A stretch of DNA of 64,000 nucleotides. Origin: Gemmatimonas phototrophica (GTDB taxonomy: Bacteria > Latescibacterota > UBA2968 > UBA8231). Numbering within the stretch: position 1 is the first letter of the stretch; the number at the start of each line of letters is the position of its first letter. The stretch covers positions 1-64,000 of the forward strand of contig CAMAVQ010000007.1 in NCBI GenBank assembly GCA_945861755.1, read 5' to 3'. This document shows positions 17,700-26,495 of the stretch, piece by piece. A model generated the notes under the pieces. The model had not been told where the DNA came from. It saw only the letters and a program-made list of their open reading frames with translations, and did not search any database. The position numbers and the translations under genes were made by a program.

Positions 17700-18187
17700 T
17701 CTGGCTCTGGCTGGCCCCCCTCATCCTGGCTCTCGATCAGCTCACCAAGTGGATGGTGGCCAGCACCATGGTCGAATCCCAATCCATCCCGGTCCTGGGT
17801 GACTTCTTCCGCCTGACCTTCATCCACAACCGCGGTGCCGCTTTTGGCATCGATGTGGGCAGTCCGCTCTTGCACCTGCTCTTTTCCCTGGTGGCTCTGG
17901 GCGCTCTGGGCTGGATGTTCTACACCGCCCCTCCGGGCGCACGGCTGTTGCGCTGCAGCCTGAGCATGGTGCTGGGCGGGGCGCTGGGCAATATCGTCGA
18001 CCGGATGCGCATCGAGAAGGTGGTCGACTTCTTCGATTTTGGCCTAGGCGACCTGCGTTGGCCGGTCTTCAACGTGGCCGACACCTTTGTCACCATCGGC
18101 ATCTTCTTGCTGGTCCTGACCTACAGCCGGACCCAGGAGGCAGAGACACCCGCCTCCAATCCTCATCCCCCCGGTGACCTGGCCTGA
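17696..18187 (+). CDS. lspA: Lipoprotein signal peptidase LspA
   Basis: The 163-residue protein starts at a GTG overlapping the previous stop (GTGA); the track ORF from 17591 has an out-of-frame prefix. Four membrane segments are visible. The two catalytic aspartates lie in 'GGALGNIVDRMR' and 'VFNVADTFVTIGI'. It cuts prolipoprotein signal peptides before the lipidated cysteine, and lipobox proteins appear in this window (for example the HEAT and glycosidase-like lipoproteins). The C-terminal tail overlaps the upstream alternative start of rluD. Confidence 0.95.
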   Translation: MIWLWLAPLILALDQLTKWMVASTMVESQSIPVLGDFFRLTFIHNRGAAFGIDVGSPLLHLLFSLVALGALGWMFYTAPPGARLLRCSLSMVLGGALGNIVDRMRIEKVVDFFDFGLGDLRWPVFNVADTFVTIGIFLLVLTYSRTQEAETPASNPHPPGDLA

Positions 18188-18203
18188 GCCGGGTCACCCC
18201 GCC

Positions 18204-19154
18204 ATGCGCTTAGAGGTGTCTCCCGAGGAGGCGCCGGAACGCCTCGACCTCTTCCTCAGCCGGCATTACCCCGACTTCTCCCGCAGCCGCCTCCAGGGGC
18301 TCATCAAGGAAGGGGCGGTGCGCGTCAACGGCCAGCCCGCCCGCTCCAGCTACCAGATCCGCCCCGCCGATTACATCGACCTGGAACTGCCTGCCCCCAC
18401 TGCGCTGGCGGTAGACCCCGAGGCCATCCCGCTTTCCATCATTTTTGAAGACGAGGATTTGCTGGTGCTGGACAAAGGGTCGGGCATGACTGTACATCCA
18501 GCTCCCGGCTCCTGGCAGGGCACCCTGGTCAACGCCTTGCTCCACCACTGCCATGACCTGTCGGGCATCAACGGGGTGCTGCGGCCCGGCATCGTGCACC
18601 GCCTCGACCGCGACACCACCGGCCTGCTGGTGGTGGCCAAAAACGACACCGCCCACCGCGCCCTGGCGGCCCAACTGCAGAGCCGCAAGCTGGAGCGGCG
18701 CTACAGCGCCTTGGTCTGGGGCCGGCCGCGCCTGTCTCCGGGCCGAATCGAAGCCCCGGTGGGTCGCCACCCCCGCGACCGCAAGAAGATGGGCGTCGTG
18801 GCCGGCGGCCGGGCCGCCCTCACCCACTACCAAGTGGCCGAGTCCTTCGCTTTCCTGAGCCTGCTGGACCTGCGCCTGGAGACCGGGCGCACTCACCAGA
18901 TCCGCGTCCACCTGCAACACCTGGGAAACCCGGTTTTCGGCGACCCGGTCTACGGGGGGCGTTCTCCCATCGGCGGCCTGCAGCCAGCCCAGCGCCTCCG
19001 GGCCGCGGAGCTGCTCTTGCTGATCACCCGCCAGGCCCTGCACGCCCGCAATCTGCGTTTTGCCCACCCCCGCAGCGGCGAGTGGCTGGAGTTCAGCGCC
19101 CCGCTGCCGGCGGACATGCAAACCCTGATCGCGGCGGTTCGCCAAAAGGACTGA
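18204..19154 (+). CDS. rluD: RluD-type 23S rRNA pseudouridine synthase
   Basis: The protein has an N-terminal S4 RNA-binding domain (about residues 5-60) followed by the RluA-type catalytic domain. The catalytic Asp is in 'HRLDRDTTGL', and 'ETGRTHQIRVHL' is the second signature. I prefer the ATG at 18204 (316 aa) to the GTG at 18174, because family proteins begin close to 'MRLEVSPEEAPERLD'. Which uridines are modified (RluD, RluC or a related specificity) cannot be read directly. It ends the housekeeping run. Confidence 0.9.
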   Translation: MRLEVSPEEAPERLDLFLSRHYPDFSRSRLQGLIKEGAVRVNGQPARSSYQIRPADYIDLELPAPTALAVDPEAIPLSIIFEDEDLLVLDKGSGMTVHPAPGSWQGTLVNALLHHCHDLSGINGVLRPGIVHRLDRDTTGLLVVAKNDTAHRALAAQLQSRKLERRYSALVWGRPRLSPGRIEAPVGRHPRDRKKMGVVAGGRAALTHYQVAESFAFLSLLDLRLETGRTHQIRVHLQHLGNPVFGDPVYGGRSPIGGLQPAQRLRAAELLLLITRQALHARNLRFAHPRSGEWLEFSAPLPADMQTLIAAVRQKD

Positions 19155-19188
19155 GTCTGCGACCTGTTATCCAAAGCAAAGAATTTTT

Positions 19189-20046
19189 ATGCGCATACTG
19201 GTGACTGGCGCCAATGGCTTCATCGGAAATTGGGTATGCCGGTTGTTGCTGGAGAGAAGCCATCAGGTGGTTGCCCTCTGGCATCACCGATGCGAACGGC
19301 TGGAAGCCTTTGCCGGACATCCCGGCCTGCAGATCGAGCAGGGGGATGTGCTCGACCAGGCGCGACTGGCCGCTTTGTGCGCTGAATGTCGAATCGAGGT
19401 GCTGTGCCACCTGGCCATCCAGCCTCCCCAAGAACAGGGCCAGGTAAACACCGCTGGCACCCTGTCGGTATTGCAAGCCGGGGTAGGGCGAGTGGTCTTT
19501 GTTTCCTCGATGAGTGTGTACAATTTCCTCACCCCTTGCTACCTACCGGTAGATGAGCACCATCCCCTGGAACCATTACAGGCCTATGGCGCAGAAAAGG
19601 CGCTGGCAGAGACCTACTGCCAGCGCTACCGCGGACGGCTGGAAGTCCCCATCCTGCGCCTGGCCGGGGTATACGGTCCGGGAAAAACGCAGGGTGCGGC
19701 GTATGAGTTCACCAAGGCCGCGCTGGAGGGCCTGCCGATCGAGATCTCAGTGAACCGCTCGGTGGACCTGCTTTTTGTCGGGGACGCTGCCGCCGCAGTG
19801 GTCGCCGCTGCCGAAGGCCGAGCCGGAAACGACACCTACAACATTGGCTCAGGCCAGGCCCTCGCCCTGGACGAGCTGGCCCGGCTGATCTGCCGGCAGC
19901 AACAGGCTGAAGTCCCCATACATTGCGGGCCACCGGGGAACACCTTCTATCTGGATATCAGCCGGGCCAGAGAGCGCTTCGGGTACGCGCCCCGGCCCAT
20001 CGAGGAAGGCCTGGCCGGCTTGGCAGAATGGGTGAAAAGTCGATGA
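19189..20046 (+). CDS. NAD-dependent sugar epimerase/dehydratase
   Basis: The 285-residue extended short-chain dehydrogenase has the nucleotide motif 'TGANGFIGNW' at the N-terminus, a catalytic Ser/Thr strand 'VVFVSSMSVY' and the Tyr-Lys pair in 'YGAEKALAE'. It probably acts on a nucleotide-linked sugar. It overlaps the next gene by 4 nt (ATGA) and begins a group of surface-sugar genes, so a role in making an unusual sugar nucleotide is likely. The exact reaction (epimerase, reductase or dehydratase) is open. Confidence 0.85.
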   Translation: MRILVTGANGFIGNWVCRLLLERSHQVVALWHHRCERLEAFAGHPGLQIEQGDVLDQARLAALCAECRIEVLCHLAIQPPQEQGQVNTAGTLSVLQAGVGRVVFVSSMSVYNFLTPCYLPVDEHHPLEPLQAYGAEKALAETYCQRYRGRLEVPILRLAGVYGPGKTQGAAYEFTKAALEGLPIEISVNRSVDLLFVGDAAAAVVAAAEGRAGNDTYNIGSGQALALDELARLICRQQQAEVPIHCGPPGNTFYLDISRARERFGYAPRPIEEGLAGLAEWVKSR

Positions 20047-21164
20047 AACCACGGCGTCTCCCGAGAGCCAAACCGCATTTCCCCGAGGAGGATGTGGCCG
20101 CGTTGCTGGCGGAGTTCGGCGGGATTTTGCGCAGTGGCCGGCTCACCCGTGGGCCTCACCTTGAGCGCTTTGAGCGGGAATTCGCCGCGCAGGTTGGGGT
20201 AGGGCATGCCGTGGGGTTGAGTTCGGGTACCGCACCCCTGGAGATTGCCCTGCGTTTCTGGCAGGTGGAGGGGAAGGAAGTAATCGTGCCCACCAACACC
20301 TTCGTGGCCTCCGCCAATGCGGTGCTGCTGGCCGGGGGCACCCCGGTGTTGGCGGACATCTCCCCGGCCTGCCTCTCCGGTTCTTACGCGCAGATCAAGG
20401 CCCGGCTCACGTCCAGGACCCGTGGGGTGATGGTGGTCCACCTGGCCGGGATCATCCCCCCCCAGATCGAGGAGATCCAGCAGTTGTGCCGGGAGCGGGG
20501 TCTGTTCCTGTTGGAAGACGCCGCCCATGCCCACGGAGCCTCCTGGCGCAACCGGCCAGCCGGCAGCCTGGGGGATGCCGCTGGCTTCTCCTTCTTCCCG
20601 ACCAAGGTGATCACCTGCGGCGAGGGGGGGATGTTGACCACCGACGATCCTGGGTTGGCCGACTTTGCCCGCAGTTACCGCTGCCACGGGCTCGATGACC
20701 AGACTGGGGAGTTAGTGCGGCTGGGCAACAATTACCGCCTGCCCGAGCTGAGCGCTGCTCTGGGGGTGAAGCAGTTGGCCCGCCTGGGGGAGTTTGTCGC
20801 GGAGCGCAGCCGCCTGGCAACGCGTTATCTGGAGCAGTTGGCCGGGATACCCGGCCTGGGGCTGTTCCCGCCCTTGCCAGACCAGGTCCACAGCTACTAC
20901 AAGTTCCCGGTGTTGCTCCCCCCCGGCAGCAACCGCCAGCAAGTGGCGCAGTGCTTACAGGAGGAGTTTGGGGTGGAGACCGGCAGTGCGTACTGGCCGC
21001 CCTGCCATCATCACCCCCTATACCGCGATCATTTCCCTTCCGCGCTTTTCCCCGTGGCGGAGGAAATCCTGCCCGGCATCCTCAGCCTGCCCCTGTTTAT
21101 CGGCCTGGAGCAAGCGGATATCGACTGGGTCTGCAGCGCTTTGGCCCTGGTCCTGGCCCGCTGA
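20043..21164 (+). CDS. DegT/DnrJ/EryC1/StrS family aminotransferase
   Basis: The 373-residue protein starts at the ATG overlapping the epimerase stop; the longer track ORF reads out of frame upstream. This PLP enzyme family transfers an amino group to a keto sugar nucleotide. The PLP lysine is in 'SFFPTKVITCGEGGML', and 'LLEDAAHAHG' carries the PLP-ring Asp. It has the full family length. Paired with the epimerase, and near a PIG-L deacetylase, it suggests an amino-sugar pathway for a surface glycan. Confidence 0.88.
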   Translation: MKPRRLPRAKPHFPEEDVAALLAEFGGILRSGRLTRGPHLERFEREFAAQVGVGHAVGLSSGTAPLEIALRFWQVEGKEVIVPTNTFVASANAVLLAGGTPVLADISPACLSGSYAQIKARLTSRTRGVMVVHLAGIIPPQIEEIQQLCRERGLFLLEDAAHAHGASWRNRPAGSLGDAAGFSFFPTKVITCGEGGMLTTDDPGLADFARSYRCHGLDDQTGELVRLGNNYRLPELSAALGVKQLARLGEFVAERSRLATRYLEQLAGIPGLGLFPPLPDQVHSYYKFPVLLPPGSNRQQVAQCLQEEFGVETGSAYWPPCHHHPLYRDHFPSALFPVAEEILPGILSLPLFIGLEQADIDWVCSALALVLAR

Positions 21165-21193
21165 GAGCACTGATTTATTTTGTTTTCATCTCA

Positions 21194-21213
21194 AAGTAAG
21201 TTATTGTTTACTT
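21194..21213. promoter_or_regulatory. Inverted repeat, candidate TetR operator
   Basis: The perfect inverted repeat AAGTAA-N8-TTACTT lies in the AT-rich gap just ahead of the TetR-type gene. Such a site is typical for autoregulation by TetR proteins. It falls inside the 5' extension of the track ORF (start 21180), which supports the later start for that gene. Confidence 0.5.
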
Positions 21214-21236
21214 ATATCGCGATTAGAGGGCAGATC

Positions 21237-21782
21237 TTGCGACCGAGCAGGAAGGAAGAGATCATCGCGGCGACCATCCAGCTGGTTGCCCACAAAGGGG
21301 TACAAGCGGCCACCATCCGGCAGATCACCACCGAGGCCGGGGTCACCGAGGCGGCGCTCTATCGCCATTTTTCCAGCAAGGACGACCTGTGCCAGCAGGT
21401 CTATGAGCGCATCGTGGCCGAAATGGCCGCAGCCAAGGAGGAGTTGGCCGCCGGCCCCTTGCCCCTGCGCGACAAGTTGCGCGAGTGGGTGCGGCTTTCC
21501 TACGAGTACTTCGACCGCTACCCCGAGGCCTTCACCTATGTCCTGCTGACTGCGCACAGTTTTGCCGAAGACGGAGTTTCGACCAGCCAGGGGTTTTCGC
21601 TGATGCGTCTGTTTAAAAAGGAAAAGCTTGCCAACACCACGCCGGAGATGGCCCTGTGCTTGTTCAGCGGCGTGCTGCTGAACGTGCCCAGGATGATCAA
21701 CGAGGGCCGGCTCAAGGGGCCGGCGTCGCAGTACACTGACCAAGTCACCCAGGCGGTATGGCGCATCTTCGGGATGGCATGA
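21237..21782 (+). CDS. TetR/AcrR family transcriptional regulator
   Basis: The protein has an N-terminal helix-turn-helix ('TIRQITTEAGVTEAALYRHF') and a C-terminal ligand-binding helical domain. I chose the TTG at 21237 (181 aa), preceded by AGAGGG at good spacing; the track start at 21180 would translate an AT-rich intergenic stretch containing an inverted repeat. Its stop overlaps the start of the PIG-L deacetylase (ATGA), so regulator and enzyme are translated together. The ligand is unknown. It probably controls its own operon through the repeat at 21194. Confidence 0.88.
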   Translation: MRPSRKEEIIAATIQLVAHKGVQAATIRQITTEAGVTEAALYRHFSSKDDLCQQVYERIVAEMAAAKEELAAGPLPLRDKLREWVRLSYEYFDRYPEAFTYVLLTAHSFAEDGVSTSQGFSLMRLFKKEKLANTTPEMALCLFSGVLLNVPRMINEGRLKGPASQYTDQVTQAVWRIFGMA

Positions 21783-22411
21783 AAAACGACAGGATACTGG
21801 TACTGGCCCCCCACACGGACGACGGCGAATTCGGCTGCGGCGGCACCATCAGCCGCTTCATCGCCGAAGGGCGTGAGGTGTACTATGCCGCCTTTTCCAC
21901 TGCCCGGGAGTCCGTGCCGCCCGAGTTCCCCCCTGACATCCTGGAACAGGAGGTGAAGGCCGGCACCGCCTCGCTGGGCATCCCGCCGGCCAACCTGGTG
22001 GTCTACCAATACGCGGTGCGCCACCTGCCCGACGTGCGCCAGGAGATCCTGGAGGAGTTGGTGCGGCTGAAAAAGGAGATCGATCCGGGCACGGTGTTCC
22101 TGCCCAGCAGCAAGGACCTACACCAGGATCACCAGACCATCTACATGGAAGGCCTGCGGGCGTTCAAGATGGTCACCGTGCTGGGTTACGAACTGCCCTG
22201 GAACAACCTGAGTTTTGACTACCGCCACTTTGTGGTGCTGGACCGCAGCCACGTCCAGGCTAAGATCACCGCCCTGCAGTGCTACCGCTCGCAGCAGCAC
22301 CGGCCCTATGCCCAGGAGGATTTCCTCTGGGGCTGGGCGCGCAGCCGGGGCGGCCAGATCTCGGTGGAATTCGCCGAGGCCTTCGACGTGTTGCGCTGGG
22401 TGTTGCGGTGA
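21779..22411 (+). CDS. PIG-L family zinc deacetylase
   Basis: The 210-residue LmbE/PIG-L protein has zinc ligands in 'APHTDDGEFG' and 'HQDH' (the HxxH site). Family members remove acetyl from N-acetylglucosamine units in glycolipids, mycothiol or bacillithiol precursors, or antibiotics. The GTG start of the WbqC gene overlaps its stop, and the TetR gene overlaps its start. The context suggests deacetylation of a sugar in a surface glycan. Confidence 0.9.
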   Translation: MKNDRILVLAPHTDDGEFGCGGTISRFIAEGREVYYAAFSTARESVPPEFPPDILEQEVKAGTASLGIPPANLVVYQYAVRHLPDVRQEILEELVRLKKEIDPGTVFLPSSKDLHQDHQTIYMEGLRAFKMVTVLGYELPWNNLSFDYRHFVVLDRSHVQAKITALQCYRSQQHRPYAQEDFLWGWARSRGGQISVEFAEAFDVLRWVLR

Positions 22412-23100
22412 GCAAGGTATTGGCCGCCCACCAGCCCAATTACCTGCCCTGGGCCGGCCTCTTCTTCAAACTGGGCCAGGCCGATGTCTGGGTGATCGCC
22501 GACGACGTGCAGTACACCAGCCAGGGGCTGGTCAACCGCAACCGCATCCGCACCCCTGCCGGCTGGCAATGGCTGAGTGTCCCGGTGCTGAGCCGGGGTC
22601 GGGGGCCGCAGCGCATCAACGAGGTGGAAACCGATCCGGCCAGCACTTGGCGGCGCAAACACTGGAAAGCCCTGCAGTGCAACTACCGCCGTGCGCCCTA
22701 TTTTGCATTGCATGCCCCTTTTCTGGAAGCAGTCTACAGTCGGGAATGGCCGCGCCTGCTCGACCTCAACCTCGAACTCTGTTTCTACATGATGCGCCAG
22801 TTCGGCATCACCCTCGAACTTAGGCGCAGCTCGCAACAGGAACTGCGCCAGGAGCGCACCGCCAGGCTGGTGGACATGACCCTGGCCTGCGGCTGTGACG
22901 TGTACCTGGCTGGCGGCGGTGCCTCGCGGGAATACCTGGAGGAAGAGGCGTTCAGCTGCGCCGGGGTCGAGTGCCGTTTCAGCGATTTTGCGCATCCGGT
23001 ATACCCACAATGCTGGCCAGGATTCGAACCCAACATGACCGCGCTGGATCTCCTCCTCAACTGCGGTCCCGACAGCCGGAGGGTGTTGCTTGGGCACTAG
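22408..23100 (+). CDS. WbqC-like protein
   Basis: The 230-residue protein starts at the GTG overlapping the deacetylase stop; the track ORF from 22279 is out of frame upstream. It begins 'VSKVLAAHQPNYLPWAGLFFK', the hallmark of the WbqC family, with 'RNRIRTPAGWQWLSVPV' following. These genes occur in O-antigen and capsule clusters and are linked to sugar modification (possibly N-acylation or amino-sugar steps), but the activity is not firmly established. It overlaps the downstream glycosyltransferase by 11 nt. Confidence 0.85.
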   Translation: MSKVLAAHQPNYLPWAGLFFKLGQADVWVIADDVQYTSQGLVNRNRIRTPAGWQWLSVPVLSRGRGPQRINEVETDPASTWRRKHWKALQCNYRRAPYFALHAPFLEAVYSREWPRLLDLNLELCFYMMRQFGITLELRRSSQQELRQERTARLVDMTLACGCDVYLAGGGASREYLEEEAFSCAGVECRFSDFAHPVYPQCWPGFEPNMTALDLLLNCGPDSRRVLLGH

Positions 23101-24232
23101 CGTGTGTCTGCTAACCAACGTCCACCACCCTCTGGACCAGCGCATCTTCTACAAACAGGCCCTCAGCCTAGCGCAGGCCGGCCACCGCGTGGTGGTGATC
23201 GGGCCGGGACCAGCAGAGCTGGCGGGCTGTCGCGACGGGGTGGAGATTCGCACCGTGCCCCAACCCCGCTCGGCCTGGGGCCGGTTCTGCAACCTGGGGC
23301 GGGTATTGTGGGCTAGCTGGGGAGTGCGGGCGCATGTCTATCACTTCCATGACCCCGAGCTGCTGCCCGTGGGCCTGTTCCTGCGCCTGTTGGGAAAACA
23401 GGTGTGCTACGACGTGCATGAGTACTTCCCCCAGGTAGCCTTGGTGCGGGCCTGGGTGCCCCGATGGCTGCGTCGGCCCTTGGCGGCGCTGGTGGATCGG
23501 GCGGAGCGCCTCAGCGCCCGCTGGCTGAGTGGGGTGGTGGGGGTGGTGGAGGAGCAGGGGGATCGGTTCAGGCACCGGCCTTTTGCCGCCGTCAAGAACT
23601 ACCCGCGTCTGGAGTGGTTCCCCATAGCCAATGGCCAACCGCGCACCGGCCCCGAGCTGATCCACGTTGGGTCGCTCTCGGAGGACCGAGGGGCGTTGTT
23701 GCTGCTGGAGATCATGCGCCTGTTGCGGCAGACCCACCCGCAGGTGCGGCTCCTCACCCTGGGTCCATTTCATACCGCACACCTCGAAAGCAGGTTCCGG
23801 GACCAGATGCGGGCTTACGGTCTGGAGGGCCGGGTGGAGTGCCGGACCACCACCGTCCCCTACCAGGAGCTGGGCACCCTCATCCGCACCAGCCGCATTG
23901 GCCTGATCCCAGGCCAGGCATCACCGAAAAACTTGACCCCTTTTGTGCCCACCAAGTTGTTCGAGTACCTGGCCTGCGGGCTGCCCGTAGTCGCCAGCGC
24001 CCTGCCCTCCATCCAGGGTTTCTACGCCGTTGCCAATTGGGGGATTTTGGTGGACCCGGCCGACGCGGCAGCCCACGCCCACGCCATTGCCTATCTGTTG
24101 GACCATCCAGAGGAAGCCAGGGCCAAAGGGGCGCAGGGGCGGAAGGCCGTGGAAACGCACTACAATTGGGCGCAGGAGGAGCAGAAGCTCCTGGCTTTCT
24201 ACGCGAATCTGGAAGGGACGAGGCAATGTTAG
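23090..24232 (+). CDS. GT4-type glycosyltransferase
   Basis: The 380-residue GT-B fold protein starts at a TTG with a good upstream GGAGGG site inside the wbqC-like gene. N-terminal 'TNVHHPLDQRIFYKQALSLA' and C-terminal 'FVPTKLFEYLACGLPVVAS' (the E-x7-E type region) are typical of family 4 transferases. It should add a sugar from a nucleotide donor to a lipid-linked or surface acceptor. Donor and acceptor are unknown. The downstream barrel gene overlaps it by 7 nt. Confidence 0.85.
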   Translation: MGTSVCLLTNVHHPLDQRIFYKQALSLAQAGHRVVVIGPGPAELAGCRDGVEIRTVPQPRSAWGRFCNLGRVLWASWGVRAHVYHFHDPELLPVGLFLRLLGKQVCYDVHEYFPQVALVRAWVPRWLRRPLAALVDRAERLSARWLSGVVGVVEEQGDRFRHRPFAAVKNYPRLEWFPIANGQPRTGPELIHVGSLSEDRGALLLLEIMRLLRQTHPQVRLLTLGPFHTAHLESRFRDQMRAYGLEGRVECRTTTVPYQELGTLIRTSRIGLIPGQASPKNLTPFVPTKLFEYLACGLPVVASALPSIQGFYAVANWGILVDPADAAAHAHAIAYLLDHPEEARAKGAQGRKAVETHYNWAQEEQKLLAFYANLEGTRQC

Positions 24233-25029
24233 GCCTATTGTTGGTCTTGTTGGCGACCGGGCAGGTCTGGGCCGGGGCGTGGAGCCAGGCAAAGGGGCAT
24301 TACTACGCCAAGAGTTCGGGGATTTTCTATCGCGCCGACAAGGTTTTTGACGAGATGGGTAAACGCCGGGCTCTGGGTATGGACCACGACCGCTTCGAAT
24401 CCGCCCAAGGGTTTGTTTATCTAGAATACGGCCTGAGAGACCGCCTGACCCTGTTAACCCAGATCAGCGGCGGGCAACTGAAGGCCGAAAATGACCTACT
24501 GCGGAAGGAAACGGCCGGCATCGGCGATCTGGAACTAGGTTTCAAATACCAATTGGTGGACCAACCGGTGGTGGTGTCGCCATCGCTGAGCATCAAACTG
24601 CCCACTGGCTACCACAAGGCCTATGATCCCCCTTTGGGGACCGGTAATACAGATTTGGAGGTGCGGCTCTTGCTGGGACGTTCGCTTTTCCCCCTGCCCC
24701 TCTACCTGGGTGCGGACGCGGGGTACCGCCGGCGGGGAGGACAGTTCTCGGATCAGCTCTCCTACGGGTTCGAGGCGGGCGGTTCCCATGGCCGGGTATT
24801 CGCCAAGGTCTATGTAGAGGGGAAGCAGACCCTCAGCGGCAACCAGGAGAGCAGCGGGGAGGTCGGGTCTATTCAGGTTTCGGAAGGGGATTTCGCCAAG
24901 GCCGGGGTAAACCTGGCCCTGAACCTGGCCGGATCCGTATGGGTGGACTTGTTGGTCGAGGGGATTTTCACCGGAGACAATATCGGCGCCGGCCGCTCGT
25001 GGGGGCTGGGCTTTGCTTACCGCTACTGA
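24226..25029 (+). CDS. Outer-membrane beta-barrel protein (phenol MetA-type fold)
   Basis: The 267-residue protein has a signal peptide ('MLGLLLVLLATGQVWAGAW') followed by alternating amphipathic strands that end in an aromatic residue ('GFAYRY'), as in outer-membrane barrels. It resembles the transporter-like barrels grouped with the MetA-pathway phenol degradation family; that name does not define function. The ATG overlaps the glycosyltransferase stop. Placement between sugar genes and a periplasmic molybdoenzyme leaves its job open. Confidence 0.7.
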   Translation: MLGLLLVLLATGQVWAGAWSQAKGHYYAKSSGIFYRADKVFDEMGKRRALGMDHDRFESAQGFVYLEYGLRDRLTLLTQISGGQLKAENDLLRKETAGIGDLELGFKYQLVDQPVVVSPSLSIKLPTGYHKAYDPPLGTGNTDLEVRLLLGRSLFPLPLYLGADAGYRRRGGQFSDQLSYGFEAGGSHGRVFAKVYVEGKQTLSGNQESSGEVGSIQVSEGDFAKAGVNLALNLAGSVWVDLLVEGIFTGDNIGAGRSWGLGFAYRY

Positions 25030-25044
25030 ACGAGGAGTGGAAAG

Positions 25045-26172
25045 ATGAAACGACGCCGTTTTCTGCAGGCCGGCAGCATGGTGGCCATCTCGGCCATCGT
25101 CCCAGCCCTGGGGTGTGACCGCAACGAGGTGCAGGTCACCGCCATGCCCACCGCCCCCGACATGGACCTGCCCCTGGACACCCCGGCGGCGCAGCTGCCG
25201 CTGCCGCCGATCACCCCCAATGACCGCTTCTACCTGCAATCGATCAACGGCAAGGACTATGATCCCCGGGTCAACAGCGGGGGTTGGCAGTTGGCGGTGG
25301 ACGGACTGGTGGACCGGCCACTGAAGGGCCTCACCTACGCCGAGATTATCGCCATGCCCCTCCAGCGGCAGACCCTCACTCTCCAGTGTATCGGCAATTG
25401 GATCGGCGGTCCCCTGGTGGGGAACGCCGAGTGGGGGGGAACCCCTTTTGCCAACCTGCTGGACCAGGCCGGGGTGAAAGCGGAGGCGCTGCAAGTGAAG
25501 TTCTACAGCATCGACGGGTACACCACCTCCATTCCTCTGGAGCGAGCCCGGCGCGCCGAGGTGCTGCTGGTCTGGGAGATGAACGGCGAGGTACTGCCCT
25601 CCAAACACGGCTACCCGGTCCGGTTGATCAACCCGGGCCACTACGGCCAAAAGATGCCCAAGTGGATCACCCGCATCGAACTGATCGACGACGAGTACAA
25701 GGGATACTGGGAGAGCAAACCAGAGAACAAACCCTACAAATGGTCAGACGAGGCCCAGGCCACGGTGAATTCGCGCATCGACGCCCCCCTGTCCCTGTGG
25801 GACGATGTCCAGGACCCGGCCAATGGCGGGGTGGCGAAGACCTACCAGACCCTCAGGGGAAAGACCGGCGATGCCTTCGTCATCCATGGAGTTGCCATGG
25901 CCGGCGAGCAGCCGGTGGCGCGGGTCGAGGTGAGCGCCGATGGCGGGGTGACCTGGGAGGAAGCCCATATCACCACCCAATCCCTGCCCAATATCTGGGT
26001 GACCTGGGGCTACGAGTGGCACCTGCCCGCCACGGGCCGTTATGAACTCATCGCCCGGGCCACGGACAGCGAAGGGAGCACCCAGCCCCAGGAGGACAAA
26101 GGCGTGGACCTGTACGACGGGCGCACCGGCTGGCATCACGTACCGGTGGACGTGGTGCGTGTAGAGGGCTAA
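25045..26172 (+). CDS. Periplasmic molybdopterin oxidoreductase, sulfite oxidase-like
   Basis: The 375-residue protein begins 'MKRRRFLQAG', a Tat-type signal; 'PALGC' could also be a lipobox. The sulfite-oxidase-type molybdopterin domain follows, with the molybdenum cysteine in 'TLQCIGNW' and 'NPGHYGQKMPKWI' downstream. A C-terminal Ig-like dimerisation domain starts near residue 280 ('VARVEVSADGGVTWEEA'). The full SO-type two-domain layout argues for sulfite oxidation or a related oxidation outside the inner membrane. No adjacent cytochrome is visible, so the electron acceptor is unknown. Confidence 0.88.
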   Translation: MKRRRFLQAGSMVAISAIVPALGCDRNEVQVTAMPTAPDMDLPLDTPAAQLPLPPITPNDRFYLQSINGKDYDPRVNSGGWQLAVDGLVDRPLKGLTYAEIIAMPLQRQTLTLQCIGNWIGGPLVGNAEWGGTPFANLLDQAGVKAEALQVKFYSIDGYTTSIPLERARRAEVLLVWEMNGEVLPSKHGYPVRLINPGHYGQKMPKWITRIELIDDEYKGYWESKPENKPYKWSDEAQATVNSRIDAPLSLWDDVQDPANGGVAKTYQTLRGKTGDAFVIHGVAMAGEQPVARVEVSADGGVTWEEAHITTQSLPNIWVTWGYEWHLPATGRYELIARATDSEGSTQPQEDKGVDLYDGRTGWHHVPVDVVRVEG

Positions 26173-26194
26173 GGGAAGGGCTGTTCAGGTCATA

Positions 26195-26410
26195 ATGGAT
26201 ACCCTCCTCATCGCCAGTGGCTTCTCCCGTCAGCGACTGGAAGAGTTCTTCGGGGAAGTTGCCGAGATGAGTAGGACACTCCACCCTCTGGCTCCGGCCT
26301 ATGAGAACGACCTTCCCATCTACCTTTGCCGATCACCTAGGCAGGCCCTGAAGGACCGCTGGCCGGCGCTCAAGAACTACGACTACCTAAGCCCCGCAAC
26401 AGACAGGTGA
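26195..26410 (+). CDS. Small hypothetical protein, possibly a gene remnant
   Basis: The 71-residue ORF encodes 'FSRQRLEEFFGEV' and 'YENDLPIYLCR'. To me it recalls the extreme C-terminus of membrane glycosyltransferases of the GT39 type, but this is memory only. The reading frame opens right after the molybdoenzyme stop. If the similarity is real, the entry is the tail of a deleted gene, in line with other fragments nearby. No clear ribosome site precedes the ATG. The gap that follows (26411-26495) shows only the ribosome site of the next gene. Confidence 0.4.
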   Translation: MDTLLIASGFSRQRLEEFFGEVAEMSRTLHPLAPAYENDLPIYLCRSPRQALKDRWPALKNYDYLSPATDR

Positions 26411-26495
26411 GCAGGGGCATTGGGCAGGGGACGGGCAGATGACGAACAAGGAAACCGTTGAAGCAGCAATTCCACTTGAGCGAAGGAGGTATTGG

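Noticed and set aside
23020-23034. tRNA T-arm-like string GGATTCGAACCC
   Set aside because: It lies inside the WbqC-like coding frame, and no cloverleaf partner stems or acceptor sequence surround it.
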